Below are positions 1 through 5,545 of a stretch of 5,808 nt of DNA, one piece after another. A program made the position numbers and the translations under genes. Origin of the DNA: an uncultured Acidimicrobiales bacterium (GTDB taxonomy: Bacteria > Actinomycetota > Acidimicrobiia > Acidimicrobiales > SZUA-35); assembly GCA_938028175.1 (NCBI GenBank), contig CALJAE010000062.1:1-5808 (forward strand), written 5' to 3'. Below the pieces are notes generated by a model, which was not told the DNA's origin, did not search any database, and was given only the letters and a program-made list of their open reading frames with translations. Within the stretch, counting starts at the first letter, position 1. Each line of letters opens with the position of its first letter.

Positions 1-493
1 GATCGGCGATGCGTCCGGCCAGTACGTCTTTAACAGACCATAACAATCCGTAGGCTATTGCTGAGACCATGACAATATAGGCATATTTGATATCACTCCG
101 CTGCATACCTTGGCCGATCGAGCGGGCTGCCCAGACTAAGATTGTAAGCAACGCTGTGGCAACTGCCACTGCCTGAAGGCTCCGAATAATATTCCATGCA
201 TTAGTTAGCCCACTAGAGTCAATATTTGTAATTTTGTACTGAACTCTTGCGGATTTTGATTGTTCAGGGAGTTGTTGAACTAGTTCATTTACATCCTGAG
301 TGCTGGAAAGTTCCACGCCTCCAATCAGTTCGGTACCACCAAATAGCACCCTGGCTTGTTGAACTATAAGGGGAGATAAGAGCGCTAGCACGAAGACGGC
401 GATTAGACCAAAAAAGAAGCCTGCGGCCTTTCTACGCTTTGCCAACATTGCGCTGTATTCGGGAGACTCTTTAAGTTCGAATATATCTTTCAT
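1..493 (-). CDS. Unrecognised membrane protein, N-terminal part (runs off left edge)
   Basis: This minus-strand reading frame is open from ATG at 493 to the window edge, giving 164 residues without a stop. The protein begins MKDIFELKESPEYSAML, then has a basic patch (AKRRKAA, about residues 18-24). A hydrophobic segment follows at about 25-45. A polar stretch of about 60 residues (46-104) comes next, then two more hydrophobic segments at about 105-123 and 135-155. The short charged N-terminus before the first segment suggests an integral membrane protein with a loop domain between segments 1 and 2. The positive-inside rule would place the N-terminus in the cytoplasm and the loop outside. I do not recognise the family and no catalytic motif is visible. 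It is divergent from the gene at 605. There is no Shine-Dalgarno before the ATG; a -10-like TATTGT lies 8 nt upstream, so the mRNA may be leaderless. The reading frame is well supported, the function is unknown, and the C-terminus is missing. Confidence 0.75.
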   Translation of the reverse strand, partial: MKDIFELKESPEYSAMLAKRRKAAGFFFGLIAVFVLALLSPLIVQQARVLFGGTELIGGVELSSTQDVNELVQQLPEQSKSARVQYKITNIDSSGLTNAWNIIRSLQAVAVATALLTILVWAARSIGQGMQRSDIKYAYIVMVSAIAYGLLWSVKDVLAGRIAD

Positions 494-530
494 ATTGTTT
501 TACAATACATGTTGTTTTACAATATGACAA
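491..530 (-). promoter_or_regulatory. Probable promoter with tandem TTGTTTTACAATA repeat
   Basis: Read on the minus strand, TTGTCA (530-525), a 17-bp spacer and TATTGT (507-502) form a plausible sigma-70-type promoter for the membrane protein gene. Transcription would begin close to the ATG at 493, so the message would be leaderless. Superimposed on it are two copies of TTGTTTTACAATA (plus strand, 495-507 and 512-524), spaced 17 bp. Each contains the half-sites TTGT and ACAA around TTT. The outer ends CATATTGT (491-498) and ACAATATG (519-526) are also an inverted repeat. This looks like an operator overlapping the -10 and spacer. The binding protein is unknown and not encoded in the visible part. 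Confidence 0.5.
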
Positions 531-589
531 CATGGCGATGGCAGATTGTCTAGATTCCGCTGTTGGGGCGGAGTGTCTGGCGCTTGGTC

Positions 590-595
590 TATTAT
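590..595 (+). promoter_or_regulatory. -10-like hexamer for the gene at 605
   Basis: TATTAT lies 9 nt before the ATG at 605, with no purine-rich Shine-Dalgarno in between (TGGGTACTC). Transcription starting about 7 nt after the hexamer would give a leaderless mRNA or one with a leader of only a few bases. No good -35 sits at the expected distance; TTGGGG at 563-568 is too far upstream. The site also bears on the choice of start, because the upstream TTG at 563 would place this hexamer inside the coding region. Confidence 0.4.
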
Positions 596-604
596 TGGGT
601 ACTC

Positions 605-1168
605 ATGACGGACGAACCTAAAGAGCCATCTGGGCGGGCCATAACCAATGCTTCCAAACTTATCGCTAACCCGCTGACGGTGCAGAGAGTCGCCGAGAAG
701 CTTAGTGACGATGAGCTGTCAAACCTCGGTGCCGTTGTAAGCCAGGTACAGTCTGAGCGTGCTATTGCTAGGGGCGATCTCGACGAGATTATTTCTCAGG
801 CGTTCGAAATTGGCTTTGGTCGAGACAACTTGGCTCTGCTGCCTTGGATACACGAGAACATACTGATATGTCCTGGTGGTTTGGTGCGCAAGTCGACTTC
901 TTCTCACGTTTGTAGGTTCGTAAGTATTAATGACACTTGGGTTTGGGATAGTCATGAACTAGTGAGGGAAGACAAACGGAGTATTACGGGAACGAAAGAT
1001 GGCTTCAAAGCCGTTGCAATTGTTCCGGCCACGGAAGGTCTAGAGGTTGACGCTGTATCCGGTAAGGCTAGACAGCACCAACACCAGATGGATCGAGCAA
1101 TATCGTTTGAGATTCAAGAGGGCAAGCTAATCGAAGTGGCTCAGCGCACAGTGCGCCACGACCACTAG
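605..1168 (+). CDS. Conserved-looking hypothetical protein, 187 residues
   Basis: The reading frame is open from a TTG at 563, but the ATG at 605 is the better start. The protein then begins with a hydrophilic MTDEPKEPSG, and a -10-like TATTAT sits just before it. The N-terminal half (about 1-75) is charged and probably helical (NPLTVQRVAEKLSDDELSN, then a Gln/Ser/Glu-rich stretch). The C-terminal half (about 77-180) looks like a beta-rich domain. It opens with LLPWIHENILICPGGLV (78-94) and continues with HVCRFVSINDTWVWDSHEL (101-119). Two Cys (C89, C103) and several His are present, and the tail ends RHDH. There is no signal peptide or membrane segment, so it should be cytoplasmic. I do not recognise the family and assign no function. 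It is divergent from the membrane protein and convergent with the thioredoxin lipoprotein, the two stop codons being 5 bp apart. Confidence 0.7.
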   Translation: MTDEPKEPSGRAITNASKLIANPLTVQRVAEKLSDDELSNLGAVVSQVQSERAIARGDLDEIISQAFEIGFGRDNLALLPWIHENILICPGGLVRKSTSSHVCRFVSINDTWVWDSHELVREDKRSITGTKDGFKAVAIVPATEGLEVDAVSGKARQHQHQMDRAISFEIQEGKLIEVAQRTVRHDH

Positions 1169-1178
1169 TCGAACTAGT
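1164..1178. repeat. ACTAGT inverted repeat carrying both convergent stop codons
   Basis: Two ACTAGT hexamers (1164-1169 and 1173-1178) flank a CGA spacer. The TAG stop of the plus-strand gene lies in the first and the TAG stop of the minus-strand lipoprotein gene in the second. A hairpin of 6 bp with a 3-nt loop could form on either strand. It is AT-rich and lacks a T-tract, so it is at best a weak bidirectional terminator. No other terminator is visible between these convergent genes. Confidence 0.3.
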
Positions 1179-1890
1179 TGAAGCTTGCTATTTGTGACCT
1201 GATCCTGGCTTCATCAAACTGGCCACCGTTAGGTCCCTGTCGTTGAGTTAGGTCTGGCGAGACTACTAAGCGTTCGGTCCTGCCCGAGAAACCAAGTTGT
1301 TGCCAAAGGCCACCGGCTTCGTCGGCCCACACCATTGTGCTGTTTTGTACGCCTGTGTCCTGAATAAAGCCAATCGATGCTTCGGCGGTATCTAATGAGC
1401 CGATACCAATAACCTGTATGTCTGGATTAGCTGCAGCGAAAGCATCGATTGCTGGTGCTTCTGCTCTGCACTGTGGGCACCAGGCAGCAAATGACCACAG
1501 CACTACCGGTTTGTCTCCGTCGATTAGTTGAGCGAGTGTAGTTTGGCCTGCATTAGGAGAAGTAGCGTTGATAATCGTCACCGCTGTGTTGAACTCTGGT
1601 GGTAGCACGGCCAGAGTTGCAGTGGGCTGACTTGTTGTTTGTATTGCAGTAGTTTGCGTCGCAGTTGCTTGGGTAGTTGTGGTCGTCTCGGTGCCTTGTG
1701 GCGTTACAGTACCTGTAATCGGCGGGTTAGTCGCAGGTGTGAGTGTTGAATTGAGAGTCGATGCGCCTTGTGATGTTGTATCGCTTGTCTGGGTTCCTAG
1801 CGAATCTGTACTAGAAGCAGCACACGCAGAAAAAGTTAATGCCAACAGTGTTACCAGTAGTGGTTTGATTATTCGCTGGAGTGGTTTCAT
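1174..1890 (-). CDS. TlpA/DsbE-like thioredoxin-fold lipoprotein
   Basis: Probable extracytoplasmic thiol-disulfide oxidoreductase anchored as a lipoprotein. The N-terminus (MKPLQRIIK, a hydrophobic core at about 10-20, then FSAC) is a lipoprotein signal with Cys23 as the predicted lipidated residue. Residues 24-92 are a low-complexity Thr/Ser/Gln/Pro linker, typical of exported tethers. The thioredoxin domain spans about 96-238. Its active site WCPQC has W137, C138 and C141, preceded by KPVVLWSFAA and followed by RAEAP, as in TlpA/DsbE/DsbF proteins. The usual cis-Pro motif (xPTxxxID) appears as GFSGRTERLVVS near 200-211, so the cis-Pro position seems to be Thr205. Start ATG at 1890 has a strong GGAGG 8 nt upstream. 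kup ends 33 bp upstream on the same strand, so the two are probably co-transcribed. A redox role is well supported; whether it reduces, oxidises or isomerises is not decidable here. Confidence 0.88.
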   Translation of the reverse strand: MKPLQRIIKPLLVTLLALTFSACAASSTDSLGTQTSDTTSQGASTLNSTLTPATNPPITGTVTPQGTETTTTTQATATQTTAIQTTSQPTATLAVLPPEFNTAVTIINATSPNAGQTTLAQLIDGDKPVVLWSFAAWCPQCRAEAPAIDAFAAANPDIQVIGIGSLDTAEASIGFIQDTGVQNSTMVWADEAGGLWQQLGFSGRTERLVVSPDLTQRQGPNGGQFDEARIRSQIASFN

Positions 1891-1898
1891 TTTGTTAG

Positions 1899-1903
1899 CC
1901 TCC
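1899..1903 (-). promoter_or_regulatory. Shine-Dalgarno of the thioredoxin lipoprotein gene
   Basis: Minus-strand GGAGG ends 8 nt before the ATG at 1890. It is the clearest ribosome-binding site in the window and confirms that start. Its presence at a gene internal to a transcription unit contrasts with the SD-less starts of the genes at 493, 605, 4822 and 5443. Confidence 0.75.
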
Positions 1904-1923
1904 GAGAGTTGAAGCTGGCAAAT

Positions 1924-3807
1924 TTAGAGTTCGACGGATTGTCCACTTTCGGTGGTCTTTTCTACAGGGAGTCCAAAGTAGCGGCTGGCACTCGTGGTAT
2001 TTCTATAGAGGGTTACATACAGTCGTTCTCGCCACTTAGCCATACCTGGCTTGTCTGTAACCACAATAGACTCCCGGCCGATTACATAGTTAAGAAATTC
2101 TGCATCTAGTTTTGAATGTTCATGAAGAGCTTTGTGAACATCAATCGGTTCACGGAAACCGTAGCGAGCAACAATTCGATGGAAGCCATGTCCTAAATCT
2201 TCTTGAGTGACACGCTTTGCTTCTAACACAGTTGGGGTGGGCTCAACTTTTATATTGAGGAGGTATACGTCTTCTGGTAAGACTTTGTGCCCGCGTAAGT
2301 CAGATATAAGAGCAGGCGGAACTTTGTCGGGCTGGCTTGCTAAAAAGACACCGGCGGTGCCTTCAGTACGCTGAATCTCTTTTGCGTCGAGTGTCTTGAT
2401 GAACTTATCTACAGGAACGGCATTCTGATGTAAGCGCTCACGGATAATTTGTCGACCGCGCTTCCATGTTGTCATCACTATGACTAATAGTGTTCCAACA
2501 ACTAATGGGAACCAGCCGCCATCTGGAATCTTCAAGACGTTAGCGCCAAAGAACGCAAGGTCAACTATGAATATTGGAACGAGTAGCGCAATAGCCTTGC
2601 TTCTACTAAAGCCAAGGTGCTTCTGGCAAACAACAAAGAACAGCGACGTGGATACAACCATCGATATTGCAACGGCAATACCATAGGCAGCAGCCAGATT
2701 CGATGCCGAACGGAACCCTAAGACAAGGCCGATACTTCCAACCATCAACGCCCAGTTCACCGCTGGTACATATATTTGGCCTTGTTCTTTATCAGATGTA
2801 TGAATGATCTTGAGGCGAGGCATTAGTTCCATACGCACTGCCTGGAGGGTGAGAGAGAATGCTCCAGAGATCAGGGCTTGTGAAGCGATGATAGATGCGA
2901 GTGTCGCCAAGATTACAAGAGGAAGTCGAGCCCATTCAGGTGCTAGGAGGAAGAACGGGCTTTCATCTTCTAGGTGGATGTCACGATTGGCGAGTAGGAA
3001 AGCGCCTTGACCAAAGTAGTTGAGTAACAGGCCTGGCATAACGAAGGCAAACCAGCTCTGTGCGATTGGTTTGCGGCCAAAGTGCCCTAGGTCTGCGTAC
3101 AGAGCCTCGCCGCCAGTTACAACTAGAAAGATTGTTCCCAAAGCGATGAAGCTAGTGAGGCGGTTTGCGATAAAGAATTCGATTGCAAAGTGAGGGCTTA
3201 CTGCTCTGAGTATTTCTGGTGCTTGAATAAGGTGAATAAAACCGAGGAAACCAAGAGTCACAAACCAGACGATCATAGTTGGCCCAAAGACTCCACCAAT
3301 TTTGGCGGTACCCTTTCGCTGAACACTAAACAGACCGATCAATATTACGATCGTTATCGGAATGATAAATGGTGAAACAGAATCTGACAATGCGGGAACT
3401 TCTTCAAGGCCTTCAACGGCAGCTAACACAGATATAGCTGGCGTGATTACGCCATCACCGTAGAGTAGGGCTGTTCCAAACGTTCCAAGGCCGGCAAGCA
3501 CTAGACCTACTTTGCCGAGTTTCCTTGGATCTCCGAGTAATGCAAGTAGTGCTGGTTCGCCACCTTCACCCTGGTTGTCGGCGCGCATGATAAGGCTCAG
3601 GTACTTGATCACAATTACGATTATGAGTGACCAAACAACAAGCGAAAGCAAACCGAGAACGTTTTGTTCGTTGATCTCTAGATCAGCGAATTCAAAGGTT
3701 TCACGAAGAGCATAAAGAGGACTAGTTCCAATATCGCCGAATACAACACCAAGTGCCGTAATGGCGAGAGCCGCCGAGCCTGATTTGTGAGCTGTACTAC
3801 TAGACAT
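1924..3807 (-). CDS. kup: Kup/HAK/KT-family potassium uptake transporter
   Basis: K+ importer of the KUP family, probably a K+/H+ symporter in the cytoplasmic membrane. At 627 residues it has the full family length. About twelve hydrophobic segments lie between residues 12 and 446, followed by a soluble C-terminal domain (about 450-627). Family motifs are intact: GDIGTSPLY at 24-32 in the first segment, GDGVITPAISV at 117-127, and TGGEALYADLGHFG at 231-244. The C-terminal signature SRYFGLP (608-614 region) is also present. The start ATG at 3807 gives the usual short hydrophilic N-terminus (MSSSTAHKSG) and has only a poor Shine-Dalgarno. A -10-like TATAAC lies 19 nt upstream, between two CCAATCGG repeats, suggesting its own regulated promoter. 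The thioredoxin lipoprotein gene follows after 33 bp, probably in the same transcript. No frameshift or missing motif is seen, and the gene looks functional. Confidence 0.96.
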   Translation of the reverse strand: MSSSTAHKSGSAALAITALGVVFGDIGTSPLYALRETFEFADLEINEQNVLGLLSLVVWSLIIVIVIKYLSLIMRADNQGEGGEPALLALLGDPRKLGKVGLVLAGLGTFGTALLYGDGVITPAISVLAAVEGLEEVPALSDSVSPFIIPITIVILIGLFSVQRKGTAKIGGVFGPTMIVWFVTLGFLGFIHLIQAPEILRAVSPHFAIEFFIANRLTSFIALGTIFLVVTGGEALYADLGHFGRKPIAQSWFAFVMPGLLLNYFGQGAFLLANRDIHLEDESPFFLLAPEWARLPLVILATLASIIASQALISGAFSLTLQAVRMELMPRLKIIHTSDKEQGQIYVPAVNWALMVGSIGLVLGFRSASNLAAAYGIAVAISMVVSTSLFFVVCQKHLGFSRSKAIALLVPIFIVDLAFFGANVLKIPDGGWFPLVVGTLLVIVMTTWKRGRQIIRERLHQNAVPVDKFIKTLDAKEIQRTEGTAGVFLASQPDKVPPALISDLRGHKVLPEDVYLLNIKVEPTPTVLEAKRVTQEDLGHGFHRIVARYGFREPIDVHKALHEHSKLDAEFLNYVIGRESIVVTDKPGMAKWRERLYVTLYRNTTSASRYFGLPVEKTTESGQSVEL

Positions 3808-3814
3808 ATGTTTG

Positions 3815-3840
3815 CCAATCGGTAACGTTATACCAATCGG
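3815..3840 (-). promoter_or_regulatory. kup promoter region with paired CCAATCGG repeats
   Basis: In the 61-bp gap before kup, CCAATCGG occurs twice as a direct repeat (3815-3822 and 3833-3840, plus strand), 18 bp apart. Between and overlapping them is GGTAACGTTATACC, an imperfect palindrome that includes the minus-strand -10-like TATAAC (3832-3827). No good -35 is visible. The arrangement, with two identical 8-mers bracketing the -10, suggests an operator controlling kup. The regulator and signal are not known. Confidence 0.4.
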
Positions 3841-3868
3841 CTGCTAGTTACAGAGTATTAGACCCTAA

Positions 3869-4822
3869 TTATCTGGATATAACAGGACCTTGTAGAGGGC
3901 CATCTGTGGCTTGAATCTCTGCCAGTTGCCTTAGGGTCGCTTTTTGCGATCTCGGAGTATAAGTGGATACTCGTAAGAACTTAATGCATTCGGCAAGCTC
4001 AAGTTTACTTATAACCCCAGCCCGTTGCGCCACTGTCGCTACCCCCCAGAGGTGATAGCGGCCACCCTTTAATTCGACGTTGTAAGGACCCGTTGCTTTT
4101 TGTAGGGCTTTTTCATAAACCTTGAATGCATAGTCAAGATGCTCTTTTAGGAGGGTGTAGTAAATAGATGAGTCAGGTGCTATCTCACTTGAGTCTTGGA
4201 GGGAGGCTACGTTTTGATGTGCATTCTGAAATCTGTCAAAGGGCGGAGCGGCAACGGTGATGCCATCTGCTTCTAAAACTGCGCAGCGTGCAAATGCGAT
4301 GTCACGTCTAGCAGTAGTTGCAGCTACGAAAACAGGATGGTTGGTATCGAGTTCTCTGTCGGTCCAATACTCAGGTTCGTACTGAGTGAGATCGTATTGC
4401 TCACGCCGAATTTTGTCAGCCCGGTCCTGTGAAGACATCTTGGCGCTTTTTTGGACAAATGCTTTGAGCTCTTCTAGCCGTCCCTTATCTATGAGGCCAG
4501 CTGCGGCTGCTACCTTGGCAACTCCATTTAGGTGATACTTCGCCCCGTTAAGGGTTACCCCGGTGCTGGCTTTCTCAGTCGCTCCACGAAAAACATTGAG
4601 GGCATATACCAAAGCCTCTGAAACTAGCGCTACGTGAATGCCCGGGTCAGTATCGCTGAGATTAAGCGGTATGTCTTTTGAATTGTTGTAGGCGTTAACG
4701 AATCTATCGAATGGCTCTACCGGATAGCGATGCAATCCGTCTGCTTTAACTAGTTGATAGCAGGCGACACTGATCTGACGACGAACTGCTGCTGCCTGAT
4801 CGTATAAGTTTGATTCCGCCAT
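3869..4822 (-). CDS. Unknown protein built from two copies of one ~118-residue domain
   Basis: The 317-residue protein consists of a tandem duplication joined by a charged linker (about 129-168). Copy 1 is about residues 11-128 and copy 2 about 169-286. Matching blocks are RRQISVACYQLVKADG (14-29) with RRDIAFARCAVLEADG (172-187), PFDRFVNA (37-44) with PFDRFQNA (194-201), and YALNVF (73-78) with YAFKVY (231-236). The longest is LNGAKYHLNGVAKVA (91-105) with LKGGRYHLWGVATVA (251-265). The offset is 157-160 throughout. There is no signal peptide or membrane segment, so it is probably cytoplasmic. The conserved FDRF and YHLxGVA blocks are the likely core. I do not recognise the family and assign no function. 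The start ATG at 4822 has no Shine-Dalgarno; a -10-like TAAAAT ends 9 nt before it. It lies 60 bp after dcd and 61 bp before kup, all on one strand. Confidence 0.85.
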   Translation of the reverse strand: MAESNLYDQAAAVRRQISVACYQLVKADGLHRYPVEPFDRFVNAYNNSKDIPLNLSDTDPGIHVALVSEALVYALNVFRGATEKASTGVTLNGAKYHLNGVAKVAAAAGLIDKGRLEELKAFVQKSAKMSSQDRADKIRREQYDLTQYEPEYWTDRELDTNHPVFVAATTARRDIAFARCAVLEADGITVAAPPFDRFQNAHQNVASLQDSSEIAPDSSIYYTLLKEHLDYAFKVYEKALQKATGPYNVELKGGRYHLWGVATVAQRAGVISKLELAECIKFLRVSTYTPRSQKATLRQLAEIQATDGPLQGPVISR

Positions 4823-4831
4823 ATAACTACA

Positions 4832-4859
4832 ATTTTAGACTAAAAAAGCCAAATAGTCT
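4832..4859 (-). promoter_or_regulatory. Putative promoter with nested palindromes before the duplicated-domain gene
   Basis: Minus-strand TAAAAT (4837-4832) ends 9 nt before the ATG at 4822 and is a reasonable -10, with no recognisable -35. It overlaps a perfect 13-bp palindrome, TTTTAGACTAAAA (4833-4845). In addition AGACTA (4837-4842) and TAGTCT (4854-4859) form a 6-bp inverted repeat with an 11-bp spacer. The T-run lies inside the loop rather than after a stem, so this is not a standard dcd terminator. An operator or promoter element is the better reading, though weakly supported. Confidence 0.3.
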
Positions 4860-4882
4860 GTTCGCTTAGATGAGCTAAATAA

Positions 4883-5443
4883 CTAAAAGTTTTCCCAGTA
4901 TCTGGATGGTCTTGGCCCTTCTTGACCTTGGTATTTAGAACCTAGTAGCTCTGCTCCGTATGGGTTGTCGGCTTCGGAGGTCATCTGCATAAAGCTGATC
5001 TGCCCGATCCGCATACCTGGGTAAAGGGTTATTGGCAAAGACGCGACATTCGAGAACTCTAAAGTAAGTTGCCCGTTCCAGCCGGCATCCACAAAGCCTG
5101 CGGTTGAGTGAATCAACAGCCCAAGCCGCCCCAGGCTTGACTTGCCTTCGATGCGTCCAACCAAATCACCGGGGATTTGTACTCTCTCCAGGGTTGACCC
5201 GAGGACAAACTCACCCGGATGTAATATGAAGGGATCTGTCTCAGAGGCTTCCACTTGGTTCGTCAGGCTTTCGAGATTTTGCTTCACATCGATATGGCTC
5301 ATTGTGTGGTTTTTGAACACGATAAATCTGTGATCTAGATGTACATCAATGGACGATGGTTGGACTGCCTTTGGCTCATACGGATCAATGGCAATACGGC
5401 CGTCTTTGATTGCTTGTTTTATAGATTTATCAGAAAGAATCAC
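4883..5443 (-). CDS. dcd: dCTP deaminase, probably the bifunctional dUMP-forming type
   Basis: Cytoplasmic pyrimidine nucleotide enzyme that deaminates dCTP. In the bifunctional class it also hydrolyses the product to dUMP and pyrophosphate, feeding thymidylate synthase. At 186 residues it has normal family length. The N-terminus MILSDKSIKQAI and VQPSSIDVHLD (27-37) are family blocks. The nucleotide-binding and catalytic motifs are present: EGKSSLGRLGL (99-109), HSTAGFVDAGW (112-122) and TLEFSN (127-132), with E129 as the expected catalytic Glu. The C-terminal lid is YQGQEGPRPSRYWENF. HSTAG in place of the E. coli-like His-Arg-Ile form, and the overall match to the mycobacterial enzyme as I remember it, favour the bifunctional type. 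Start is GTG at 5443, fixed by the N-terminal family match; no Shine-Dalgarno precedes it. A -10-like TAGATT lies 7 nt upstream. It is divergent from the gene at 5620. Confidence 0.95.
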   Translation of the reverse strand: MILSDKSIKQAIKDGRIAIDPYEPKAVQPSSIDVHLDHRFIVFKNHTMSHIDVKQNLESLTNQVEASETDPFILHPGEFVLGSTLERVQIPGDLVGRIEGKSSLGRLGLLIHSTAGFVDAGWNGQLTLEFSNVASLPITLYPGMRIGQISFMQMTSEADNPYGAELLGSKYQGQEGPRPSRYWENF

Positions 5444-5466
5444 GCCTATGAATCTAGCCGTGATTC
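5437..5466 (-). promoter_or_regulatory. Inverted repeat over the dcd start and putative -10
   Basis: GAATCACG (5437-5444) and CGTGATTC (5459-5466) are a perfect 8-bp inverted repeat with a 14-bp spacer. The arm next to the gene contains the GTG start codon, and the spacer contains the minus-strand -10-like TAGATT (5456-5451). As DNA it could be an operator. If transcription starts further upstream, the RNA hairpin would hide the start codon. ATTC is also repeated three times at 5463-5474. Experimental choice between these readings is open. Confidence 0.4.
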
Positions 5467-5484
5467 ATTCATTCAGCGAGCAGA

Positions 5485-5510
5485 AGAGACCTTTGCCCAC
5501 ATAGGTCTTT
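5485..5510. repeat. Small hairpin-forming inverted repeat in the dcd/5620 intergenic region
   Basis: AGACCT (5487-5492) and AGGTCT (5503-5508) pair with a 10-nt loop. On the plus strand the stem extends two more positions as G-U and A-U pairs. No T-tract follows on either strand, so it is not a clear terminator. It lies upstream of both divergent genes and could be a leader hairpin or a chance repeat. Confidence 0.25.
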
Positions 5511-5545
5511 GAAAGAGAGCAGAGAAGGTGGTGCAGGTAGGCCAA

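Noticed and set aside
563..604. TTG start at 563 adding 14 residues to the gene at 605
   Set aside because: No ribosome-binding site precedes the TTG, the added residues are unlike a typical N-terminus, and the -10-like TATTAT at 590-595 would be inside the gene. ATG 605 is more natural.
719..955. Minus-strand reading frame of 78 codons
   Set aside because: It lies wholly antisense to the gene at 605-1168, with no recognisable domain or ribosome-binding site.
1679..1912. Plus-strand frame opposite the lipoprotein signal and linker
   Set aside because: It mirrors the low-complexity Thr/Ser-rich coding of the other strand; the Val-rich composition is an antisense artefact.
1909..3715. Several short plus-strand frames (66-68 codons) across the kup region
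   Set aside because: All are antisense to the intact, motif-complete kup gene and have no features of their own.
3808..3868. A c-di-AMP (ydaO-type) or other riboswitch before kup
   Set aside because: The gap is only 61 bp and the likely leader about 12 nt, far too short for the riboswitches known upstream of potassium transporter genes.
4837..4859. Rho-independent terminator after dcd
   Set aside because: The stem is 6 bp and AT-rich, and the T-run lies in the loop rather than after the stem.
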